Source: Tridacna crocea (taxonomy: Eukaryota; Mollusca; Bivalvia; Cardiida; Cardiidae). From it: a DNA stretch of 64,000 nucleotides. The stretch lies in the NCBI GenBank assembly GCA_943736015.1, contig OX031064.1, positions 39,173,361 to 39,237,360 of the forward strand. Direction: 5' to 3'. A program made the translations under genes and the position numbers. Shown piece by piece: positions 33,997-43,411 of the stretch (position 1 is the first letter of the stretch; every line of letters starts with the position of its first letter). The notes beneath the pieces are model-generated. The model was not told the origin of the DNA and ran no database searches. It worked only from the letters and a program-made list of their open reading frames with translations.

Positions 33997-34138
33997 TTAA
34001 CTCTTTGCCAAACAACACAATTTTAGAATGGTCTGGAAAGATAGAAAACATGGTGGGAAATGGAGAAAATTTCTTGATATGTTTTCAAAAGATTTCTTTT
34101 CAGAGTCGTAAAAACCCACGATTGTTTACTAAAAGTTG
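33997..34138 (-). mobile_element. MITE-A copy, internally deleted
   Basis: TTAA at 33997; the hairpin is largely missing. Confidence 0.6.
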
Positions 34139-34395
34139 CTAAGATTAAAAATGAGCATTGTATTGTACAACTTTAACCAAGCCACTTTTTCCTTTTTAGC
34201 ATTATCATTTATAAATCTAAAATCACTATATTCTCATTACAAAGGGATATAATATTTACCTCCTTTTCAGGAAACTAACAAAAGTATCAACAAACAATTT
34301 CTAAATAGACACACCAAAGGAATTTCTGGTTGGTTAAAAAAGTTCAAAAGTATTATATCGGTACAAATTCTTAATGATCAATTTACAAGAAATTT
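34133..34395 (+). repeat. Second copy of the 20836-21090 repeat
   Basis: Same order of phrases as at 20836, about 80 percent alike by eye; followed at 34421-34545 by a truncated MITE-A. Confidence 0.65.
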
Positions 34396-34662
34396 TATTC
34401 TATGTTATGCTAGAAGCATTAGGGGTCTACTACCTCAAAGAGAAAATGTTGGTTATCTGCATTTTCTTCTTCCCCCACAATGTTTTCAAAAGCCCATTCT
34501 CTCTAGGTGTTAGTGACTCAGGATTGTCTGGTAAAGCATCAAACATTTGTATTGATTTAAAGGGTGCAAGAATTGATTCTAAAACCCTGGTTCTGCCCTT
34601 ATTGATGTATGCAAACACTTTCTGCTTTCCACAAAAGCAAGTCCTACCACAGTCTTTTGCAT

Positions 34663-34668
34663 TTTATT
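34663..34668 (-). terminator. Polyadenylation signal, PAAT-like gene
   Basis: AATAAA on the - strand 89 bases past the TGA. Confidence 0.6.
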
Positions 34669-34757
34669 GGATAGTTGAAATTCCCCATGCATAGATTTCT
34701 GGAGAAAATAAAAGATGATCTTAAAAATTAAAAGGAAAAAGAAAACCACTCAGTGTG

Positions 34758-35001
34758 TCAAGTGTCACAAGCTGACTCTTTACTCAGCAGTTCTAAAACT
34801 TGGTCCAGCTTTGTACTCAGTCTAGTTTCCATTGCAGCTAGGCTGGTATCAATGTATTCCTTCATTCTTTGTTCACTTTCCTTGATTTCCTGTGTCACAG
34901 TCTGTTCAACAGTTTTGCACATGTCATGAAAGTCTATTGTTAAGTCTGACTTTGATGTTGGTTGTCCCAGTTCCTCTGGATTGTATATAGTTTCCTTCAA
35001 A
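34758..35001 (-). CDS. PAAT-like exon 5 (C-terminal coiled coil)
   Basis: 80 codons and TGA after a split Ser codon; acceptor CATTTCAG. Heptad-like DFHDMCKTVEQTVTQEIKES followed by a second helix with METRLSTKLDQVLELL. Confidence 0.75.
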
Positions 35002-38000
35002 CTGAAATGGCAGTTAAGTCCAAATTACTAAACCCATTACCATACAATCTCTACTTTTGACGACCCTGAGAAAGAAGCCTTTAGAAAACATTGTGGGAAA
35101 AGGAGAAAATGCTGGTAACCAGCATTTTCTCCTTTTCCTAAAATGTTTTGTACCCTTCACAAAACAAATTTCAATTTTTCAGTCACTCTTATTCTGTTGA
35201 CTGCAAATGCATTTGATTTGGACAAAACTAAAATTTTCTTGTTTGGTAAAGAGTTAACCCTTAACAAAACAATTTTAAGTTTTCACAAATGATGAACTCT
35301 GAATAAAAAGGCCTTTAGAATTATTGTGGAAGGAGCAAATCCTGGTAACCAGCATTTCCTCCTTTTCCAACAATTTTTTTATCTAATGAATTTTTAACCC
35401 ATTACCGCACAAACCTTAGTTTGAACAACCCTGAGAAAGAGGGCATTTGGGAAACATCATGGAAAAAGGAGAACACACTGGTTACCACCATTTTCTCCAT
35501 TTTCTACAATGATTTACCCTTTCAAAAGTTAAAATCCATTATTAAAACCGCACTGAATTTCATTTTTGCGAATCTTTCAACAAATCTTTATCTTGTTGTA
35601 CTGAGTTAAAACATACAAAGGCAACATTGATTATCACATCGCAATGAGCATGCTATTTCTAGGCATACTTAAGATGATAATAAAGAAGAAAAAAAGTATA
35701 ATCATTTTCTTACACTGGAAAATGCTGTAGAAAAAGACGCTATGTGTTTTTAAACAGGAAAAGGGGTCATAAGTTCTAATTCAAGCTGGACCCAACTCTT
35801 CATGAGGAATTGCAGGATTCGTTCACCTCTGACTACTGATCATGAGGGCCCTATTTTACCAATAGTTGTACTTCAAATTGTAGCTAAATTCTGTCTTAAC
35901 TCTTTACCAAATGACAAAAGTTTAGACTGGTCCTAATTGGAAGCATTTGCAGATGACAAAATAAATGTAACTAAAGAATTGAAATATGTTTTAGAAAGGT
36001 AAGAAAACATTGTGGGAAAAGGAGAAAATGCTGGTTACCAGCATTTTCTCCTTTTCCAACAATGTTTTCAAAAGTCTTCTTTCTCAGGGTCGTCAAAAGT
36101 AGGGATTGTGTGGTAATGGGTTAACCCTTTCCCAAACGATAAATTCGGACCAGACCAAATTGAAAGCATTTGCAGACAACAAATCAAATGTAATGCAAAT
36201 GATGATTTTTGTCTATGAAAGGGTAGAAAACCTTACCACACAATCCCTACTTTTGATGACCATGAGAAAGATGCCTTTAGAAAACATTGTGAGAAAAGGA
36301 GAAAATGCTGGTAACCAGCATTTTCTCCTTTTCCCACAACGTTTTCTACCCTTCACAAAACAAATTTCACATTTTCAAGAACTTTTATTCTGTTGTCTGC
36401 AATTTTTTTCGATTTGTACAAGTCTAAAATATTGTCGTTTGGTAATGGGTAAAGGGCTTCAAGGCCTTTAAAAACCCAGGATTTGTACAAGGTTAACTCT
36501 TTCGAAGTTGCCAGCTCTGCAAATTTCTTTGCACTGATAAATGACAGTAATTTAGACATGACTTATTCCTCTCTAGCTGCTGGCCATTGTTTCACAGATG
36601 ATCAAGTGGTAAAACAGCCAGTGGCCTGGGAAGAATACTGTGCAAAGTGATGGAAAAATCTCCAGGAATGCTTGGATAGGTGCACTGGCTGCTGGAATAT
36701 AACCAAGATGATGTAGAAAATGTACAATTAATGTAGAAAACAAAAAAATCAAACTTCAGAAATATGACTATTTCCAGTATGAAGTTGAATTTGCCACATA
36801 ATGACCCTGAGAAGCAGCACTTTTGAAAACATAGTGAGAAAAGGAGAAAATGCTGGTTACCAGCATTTCCTTCTTTTCCAACTATGTTTTCCCGTCAGTG
36901 TTTTCTAATCTTTCAAAAAACAAATCCAATCATGAATTTGTCATCTGCAAATGTTTTCAATTTGGATCAGTCTAAGACAATGCCACATCGTAGAGACTAA
37001 ATTCCAACATTTACCTTGTCTGTTGCTCTTCAGAATCTTTTGCTTCATCCTGGTGTGATTTTAATCTAAGCGCACTGACACTTCCACAAATACCTTGTAA
37101 CATTTGGTACATTTCATCTCGATCTCCTGTGTCATGACCTTCAACCTCTTGACCTTTAAAGGTCAGAGGTTTCCTTAGTAACTGTTCTAATGGACTTAAA
37201 TTATTTTCATTATCACACATCACCCCTCCTTCCCTGGGTAATTTTTCAGTTTTTTCAGAACCCTCGTTTTGTTTTTCAACCATTTTCTCATTGGCATCTT
37301 GTGGATGATCATCACTTTTTAACTGGCTGCTACAGTTAACAGGAGAATTCGATCCTTTGACAGAGTTTCTGGGGTTCATATTATCATGCACTTCTTGACC
37401 TGGTGGATGAATGGACGGTAATTTAGAGAACATTGATAACAGAGCAGTCAGTCCACTTTTATCTCCCTGTTGTCCTGCCTGTGTCCCTGACCCCGCAAAT
37501 GCTCTTTGTAGAGTGGGTATGCCCATCATTTGAGTCTGTAACAATAACAATTGATATAGTTTATATCAGCCTCCAAGGATTAACCCTTTACCATATAATC
37601 ATGAGGTTTGACTCCTTACCAAATGACAAACTTTATGTATCCGGTGCTTCTCGAGCCTCCGGGAAGGGTCCAAGGGCGTGGAGTAACTTTTTCAGGGTAG
37701 AGGGATCACCAACTCGAAGATCTGATATACAAATGATTTTAATCTCGGTCCAGATTCACAAACATGGATCTAGCTCTCAATCGGATGAAACTACCGAAAT
37801 GAGCGAAACGAACAATCAATTTGTGGAACTGAACGTAATAAGGCCTAAAGTACAGTTTTCGTCTGGATACTCTCTCCCTCCCTCTCGTGCATATGTGAAC
37901 CCGTGAAACCAATATCTGATAAGGAAAACACCAAAATTCAAAGACGGCAAACTTGACCACCAACTACGTCTTCTCTGGTCTGCGTCAGTTTTCCTTATGA

Positions 38001-41000
38001 CAAAGAGCGGGTGCAAGGATCACGTGAACATTATTTGCCCGCGAGAATGATGTCTAAAAATAGCATGGACAAGTCTAAAACTCACAATTGACAACCTGGT
38101 CACATTTAGACAGGACTGAATTCAAAGCATTTGCAGATGACAAAATAAAGGTGACTGGAAAATCGAAATTTGTTTTGGGAAGGGGAGAAAATATTGTGGA
38201 AAAAGGAGAAAATGCTGGTTACCAGCATTTTCTCTTTTTCCCACAATGTTTTCTAAAGGCGTCTTTCTCAGGGTCATCAAATGTAGGGATTGTATGGTAA
38301 GGTTTTCTACCCTTTCATAGATAAAAACCAGCATTTTCTCCTTTTCCCACAATGTTTTCAAAAGGCTTTTTTTACACGATCATTAAAAGTCCTAATTGAG
38401 TGGTAAAAGGTTAAACTCTTTAGACTTGCTCAAACAGAAAACATTTAAGACATCGAAAAAAAAGTGACTCAAAAATTGAAGTATGTATATGGAAGTGTAG
38501 AAATCATTGCGGGATAGAAACGGAAAGGAAATGCTGCTGAACAGCATTTTCTCCTTTTCCCATGATGTTTTCAAAAGCCCTTTTCATCAGGGCCTTCATG
38601 TTCAGAATTGTAAGGTAAAGGATTAGGAAACTTTGCAAGACGCTTTTATAACTATTGGAAGAGGAGAAACTGGTGATCAATATTTTTTTGATATTCCTCA
38701 AAATAGTTTTCTATCCTTTCAAAGACAAACATATTATTTTGGCCATATTTAATTTTGTCATCTGGGAATACTTTCAAATTGGACAAGTCTAACGTTTTAC
38801 TGTCCTACAAAGGATTAACCCTTTACCACACGACGACGACTTTTGAAGACCCTGAAAGAGAAGGCTTTAGAAAACATTTTCGGAAAAGGAGAAAATGCTG
38901 TTAACAAGCATTTTCTCCTTTTTCCACAAGGTATTCTACCCTTCCCATAGCAAATTTTAACTTTTCGGTCAGATTTATTTTGTCATCTGCAAATGCTCTG
39001 ATTCTGGACCAGTCCAAAAATTTGTTGTTTGGTAAAGAGCTAAATCTTTACCTGTTGATAATAGTTTAAAACTGTCTATATTGAATGGATTTGAACACAA
39101 CAATCTGAATATTGCAAAAACTATTGAGATTCATCTTTGAAAGGCTAGAAAACAATGTGAAGAAAGGGTAAATTGCTGGTTGACTGCATTTTGCCTTTTT
39201 CCCACCATAATGTCTAGTCTGAAGTAGCTTGCACATGGAATGTTCCAGTGCCTTGCGTGAAGATCAAACCTGGAGCTTACAGGTTAAGACTTTACCAAAT
39301 GGCAAAATTTTAGACTGGTCCAAATTGAAAGCATTTGCAGACGACAAAATAAAAGTAACTCAAAAATTGAAATATGTCTTTGGAAGGGAAGAAAACTTTG
39401 TAGGGACAGGATAAAATGCTGGTTACCGGCATTTTCTCCTTTTCCCACAATGTTTTTTAAAGGGCTCCTTTTTCAGGGTCGTTGGTTGGGATTGTGTGGT
39501 AAAGAGTTGAGAATGCAAGGTCTTCATCACTGAGCGATGCAGGATCAATAAGTGACTAAGATTTTGAAAACATCACAGGAGAAATTTCTTTTTCCCCTCT
39601 CTCAATAGTTATGAAGTTACTTACATGCTGATACTGTTCCACAGAATTAAGTAGTCCCCTAGCATTTTCTGGTATTACATCTCCCATGCTATGTAAATAT
39701 CTTTTCACCTTGTCCAAATCTATACCAACTCCATTCTTCCCAGACATATTTCCACTTCTTTGAACCAGAGCATAATGGAGTCTGTAGATCATGAAAGATA
39801 ACTTCTCTGTCAAGCCTAGGAACTGAATTGAACACAAAATTTAATGTGTATTGCAAATGTAGAAACTAAGCATTATGTGACAGTTATTCATAAATTCCAT
39901 CAGAAAATAATTATACTTCCATATGTAAATGAATAAAAGGCAACAGAAAATGACATGCATTTTAGTAGAGCAACAAATTAATAAACTAATGACTGCTCCA
40001 GAAAGCCATTGACTGATTGATTGTACCATGGTGTTCAACCCTCTACCACACAATCCCTACTTTCAATACCCCTGTGAAAGAAGCCCTTAGAAAACATTGT
40101 AGAAAAAAGAGAAAATGCTGGTAACCAGCATTTTCTCCTTTTCCCACAATGTTTTCCTCCCTTCCGAAAACAAATTTCATTTCTTATATCACATTCATTT
40201 TGTCGGTTGCAAATGATTTGAATTTGGACCAGTCTAAAATTTTGTCATTTGGTCAAGGGTTAACACTGTTTTCAATATCACTCCAGTTATATTGCAGAGA
40301 CCAGTGCATCTGTACATGTTTTTCTGGAGTTTCTTTTATCAGTACTCTGCACAGTATTCTTTCCAAGGCACCGGCTGCTTTCCCCACATATAATAACCAT
40401 TGCTGAAACAATGGTAAGCAGTGAGAAATTACTGTTGAAATTACTATCATCAATCCTTGGAAAAAAACTGGCCAAGCCAGGGATCTCCTTTTCTCAAGTC
40501 CTGTATGCTACTGAGTGAGCTATTGGGGCTCAGCCAAGACATCCAACAGCAGTGGGTAATTCTTGTAAAATTATGGGAAAAAAGCAAACATTGTTACAAT
40601 ACATTACTCCTTTTCCTACTGTGTATTAACCCTTTCCAAAACAATTCCAGGTTTTCAAGAACCTGAAAAAGAAGGCTTTTAAAAACAACATGGGAAAATG
40701 AGAAAATGCTGGTAACCAGCATTTTCTGCTTTTTCCATGATGTTTTCTTCTCCCAGAAAACAAATTTCAATTTCTGAGTCATGTTAATTTTGTGGTCTGC
40801 AAATGCTTTCAATTTGGACCAGTTTAAAGTTCTGCTGTTTGGTTAGCCCTTTACCAAACAATCCCTGGCTTTTACGACCCTCTGATAGAAGCCTTTTGAA
40901 AACATTGTGGGAAATGGGGAAAATGCTGGTATCCAGCATTTTCTCCTTTTCCCACAATGTTTTCTACTCCCAGAAAACGAATTTCAATATCTGAGTCACA

Positions 41001-42542
41001 TTAGTTTTGTGGTCTGCAAATGCTTTGAATTTGGTCCAGTCCAAAATTTTGTTGTTTGGTAAAGATATAAAAAACTTGTGATTGTACAGTAGGCTAAGGG
41101 TCGGAAATAATAATCACTACCTTAAGTGTTATACTATTAAGGGGTTCATCCAGTGTAATTCTACAGTTATAGAGCTCTATACAGTTTTGAGCACTTTCAG
41201 TGTTTTTCCCTGCATACGGTTCTCCTTTGACACTCTTTAGATAGCCATCCAAGTCTGAATAAACTTCAAGAATTCTTGCGCCACTTATGACATCCACTCC
41301 AAGTATACTGATAGAATTGTGAGGTTTACATGCACACCTCAATTCTGGTGGGCCACTCTTGCCTTCTGTTGTATGACAGTGAAGGCTTTCACCGGATGAG
41401 AGGAGGTCTGGGACAGCAGAAACCCTACAAAATAAAGAGAAAAAATTGCACAGCATGTGGATGCATAATTATGCTGTCATTCTTTATGAAACTCAAAAAA
41501 AAAAAAATGTAGATGTGAACAAAACAAGCATTTACAGACAACAATGTCTTTAACCCTTTGCCAAATGATAAAATTTTAGACTGGTCCAAATTCAAAGCAC
41601 CTGCAGATGAAAAATAAACATACATGTAAGTCAAAAATGAAATGGTTTCCGGCAGGGTAGAAAACATTATGGAAAAAGGAGAAAATGCTGGTTACCGGCA
41701 TTTTCTCCATTTCCTATAATTTTTTAAAAAGGCTTCTATCTAAGGGCCGTAAAAACCAGGGATTGATTTGTAAAGGGATAAAGCCTAAAGTGATCGATTG
41801 ATTGTATGGCGTTTAACACTGTTTTCAACATTATTTCGTTTATATATCATGGCTGCCAGAGCAGCTATCCATGCTTTTCTGGAGTTTCTTAAGTAATCTG
41901 AACTAAATCTTCTTTCAAAGCCGCTGGCTACTTTACCACTATGTCAAAAATATTTTGACTATTACCTGCTTCATGGTTACCTACCCTATAGGAATTGGTT
42001 CCTTTTTAGATGGGCCTAAAGATATCTTTGTTAACCCATTACCACTCAATCCCTACTTTTGACGCCCCTGAGAAAGAAGCCTTTTGAAAACACTGTGGGA
42101 AAAGGAGAAAATGCTGGTAACCAGCATTTTCTCCCTTTCCCACAGTGTTTTCTACCCTTCCTAGAACAAATTTCTATTTTTCACTCACCTTTATTTTGTC
42201 GTCTGCAGATGCTTTCAATTTGGACCAGTCCAAAATTTTCTCGTGTGGTAAAGAGTTAAGGGTTTTTCTTACCTACCTAGAAAATAATGTTAACCATACA
42301 CACAACCTTGAAGCAGAATATTCCTAAAAATCATTGAGGGGGAAAAAGAAAATGCAGCTTGAATGGGCGTTTTCTCCTTTCCTAATATTTTTTCCAGGCC
42401 AAATTCTGTCTATTCCTCCAGAAAATAATTACCAGTTATCGTGTCCATTATCCTGTACCGTAGAATATGACACTATGTAGCTTGGATCATGACTACTATT
42501 CCAGTTAAGATCAAATGTGCAGTATTCCGTTGATTTCCACAT
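34758..42542 (-). CDS. PAAT/C10orf88-like protein, complete, five exons
   Basis: On the - strand the exons are 42542-42433, 41424-41121, 39822-39625, 37535-37015 and 35001-34758, giving 1377 bases, 458 residues and TGA. All splice sites are GT-AG and all phases fit. The start ATG has A at -3 and an in-frame TAA lies 33 bases upstream. The N-terminal half holds a folded region with ISILGVDVISGARILEVY and a middle helical stretch (GLTEKLSFMIYRLHYALV). The middle (205-377) is acidic and low in hydrophobics, probably disordered. The last 80 residues form a charged coiled coil (MEYIDTSLAAMETRL-like heptads) ending LDQVLELLSKES. Length and layout suit the PAAT (C10orf88) family, about 445 aa in human, an ATPase associated with mitochondrial ABC transporters. 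The gene model is firm; the family name is from general resemblance only. Confidence 0.7.
35028..35609 (+). mobile_element. Three MITE-A copies chained through shared TTAAs
   Basis: 35028-35257, 35254-35397 (truncated) and 35394-35609, all + orientation, with single TTAAs at 35254 and 35394. Confidence 0.85.
35896..36452. mobile_element. MITE-A chain: full copy, half copy, full copy
   Basis: 35896-36124 (-), half copy 36121-36228 (-) ending at GTAGAAAACC, then 36229-36452 (+) beginning TTACCACACAATCCC. TTAA 36121 is shared. Confidence 0.8.
36570..36730 (+). mobile_element. SINE family 3, 3' part
   Basis: Phrases AAACAGCCAGTGGCCTGGGA and AGAATACTGTGCA match the 40264-40545 copy on the other strand. 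Confidence 0.55.
36790..37000 (+). mobile_element. MITE-A copy with inverted loop base
   Basis: Flanks are + but the loop is GGTTACC. It lies just beyond the donor of PAAT exon 4. Confidence 0.7.
37015..37535 (-). CDS. PAAT-like exon 4 (disordered middle)
   Basis: 173 codons plus two bases. Acceptor TGTTACAG, donor GTAAAT. Rich in Ser, Gly, Gln and acidic residues, with SPLEQLLRKPLTF and MYQMLQGICGSV as the only ordered-looking segments. Confidence 0.75.
37580..38089. other. CG-richer patch within PAAT intron
   Basis: After a MITE-A end (37580-37640) comes about 440 bases richer in CG than the surroundings, with open frames on both strands (to 37906 on +, 37816-38016 on -). None resembles a known protein. 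Could be an alternative first exon, a promoter or a foreign piece. Confidence 0.35.
38090..38625 (-). mobile_element. Three - oriented MITE-A copies, one partial
   Basis: 38090-38302 with full hairpin, 38303-38415 partial, 38411-38625 with loop GCTGCTGAACAGC. Confidence 0.7.
38622..39043 (+). mobile_element. Two MITE-A copies sharing a TTAA
   Basis: A decayed copy and 38815-39043, joined at TTAA 38815; the second has loop GCTGTTAACAAGC. Confidence 0.75.
39284..39510 (-). mobile_element. MITE-A copy
   Basis: TTAA at 39284; ends 114 bases before PAAT exon 3 (39625). Confidence 0.8.
39625..39822 (-). CDS. PAAT-like exon 3
   Basis: 66 codons, phase 0 at both ends, acceptor AATTCAG, donor GTAAGT. 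Encodes FLGLTEKLSFMIYRLHYALV and DKVKRYLHSMGDVIPENARG. Confidence 0.75.
40033..40263 (+). mobile_element. MITE-A copy
   Basis: TTAA at 40260; left end CAACCCTCTACCACAC. A SINE follows directly. Confidence 0.8.
40264..40545 (-). mobile_element. SINE family 3
   Basis: On the - strand a tRNA-like head (GGGGCTGAG... reversed CTTGGCTGAGCCCCAATAGC, TCACTCAGTAGCATACAGG) leads to AAAGCAGCCGGTGCCTTGGA and AGAATACTGTGCAGAGTA. Confidence 0.6.
40626..41070 (+). mobile_element. Two MITE-A copies, head to tail
   Basis: 40626-40846 and 40843-41070 meet at TTAG (a mutated TTAA). They share private bases (CTCCCAGAAAAC, TTTTGTGGTCTGC), so the second may be a tandem duplicate of the first. Confidence 0.8.
41121..41424 (-). 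CDS. PAAT-like exon 2
   Basis: One base plus 101 codons. Acceptor TTTTGTAG, donor GTAGTG. Contains CHTTEG and RCACKPHNSISILG, then ARILEVYSDLDGYLKSVKGE, the most conserved-looking part. Confidence 0.75.
41550..41781 (-). mobile_element. MITE-A copy
   Basis: TTAA at 41550; loop GGTTACCGGC. Confidence 0.8.
41795..41970 (-). mobile_element. SINE family 3, partial
   Basis: Contains GGCGTTTAACACTGTTTTC and CCATGCTTTTCTGGAGTTTC, as at 40264. Confidence 0.55.
42031..42259 (+). mobile_element. MITE-A copy, CACTG subfamily
   Basis: TTAA at 42031 and 42256. Arms AACACTGTGGG and CCCACAGTGTT pair fully, so the T-A to C-G change is present on both sides. Confidence 0.88.
42433..42542 (-). CDS. PAAT-like exon 1
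   Basis: Begins MWKSTEYCTFDLNW and ends with two bases of a Trp codon before GTAATT. Too short for an ORF scan; found by working upstream from exon 2. Confidence 0.7.
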
Positions 42543-43297
42543 GGTTTTCTTGTGTTTACACTTAAGTGATACTTATTTGGAGTTTTGGTGTGGATGTTGT
42601 ACCTCATACTCTGACTACTTTGATTTTAAGCGTTTACGCGATCGAGATGAAATGGAGTGTAGTGTAGTGTCCGGCCTATATCCGGCCTCATAGGGAAATA
42701 TACAGGGGTTTTTAGAGGTGTTTCAGAATAATTTGTTCATTACTTGCTCAAACCGTAACTTAACAGATTTAGTAAGTCAACAAAGCCAGAAAATATACAT
42801 GATGAAAAGTTGGCTCAGCAGAAAACCTTTAAATCTTTTTGTTGTATGACAAATTCTGGACACCAATGACCAATGTGGCGAAATTGAATTTGTCGTCTGC
42901 TTTCAATAAGGATTCTTGTAATGTTTTCTTATGTGAACAAATTGATTGTCCCCCACCCCGCACACACACAGATATTTATGGTAAGAAAACTTAAAGCAAT
43001 TTATAAGATTTTGTTTTTAAGATCTATTTTTGCTCGCAATGTATAAATGCATGCGGTGATATACACGAAGGGATTATAGCGGCTGCCCTAAACGTTGAAC
43101 ATCATAAAATATAACCTTTAGAAACGTTCATATTTTTTTTACTTCTGTAATATTTCTAAAATATATCTTTTAATCATTATTTAGAAATTTCGGAGCAAAC
43201 TTTCGTTTATGGAATTGTCGGTGTAATGGGTCTTTGGGACGAGTTGTAGAAGTCGTGATAACCAAGCTCCTCTGCGACTCAGACTACGACTTACATC
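42543..43297. promoter_or_regulatory. Head-to-head promoter region of PAAT-like gene and AIMP2
   Basis: 755 bases separate the two start codons, so both promoters and both 5' UTRs must lie here. CpG-containing patches occur near 42628-42640 and 42661-42690 (a repeated TCCGGCCT). Near 42836-42900 is a remnant of a MITE-A end. No TATA box was identified. Confidence 0.55.
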
Positions 43298-43411
43298 ATG
43301 CCGGCTGGAATGTATTCAGTAAAACCCTTTTATGATTCCAGACAAACGGTAGAAATATCTAATGTCATGTACAAAGTCAAAAATTTTCATGAATCTCATG
43401 GTGAGATGAAT
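43298..43411 (+). CDS. AIMP2: AIMP2 exon 1
   Basis: 38 codons from MPAGMYSVKPFYDS; donor GTAAGT. A at -3 supports this ATG, and the family starts with the same motif. Confidence 0.9.
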
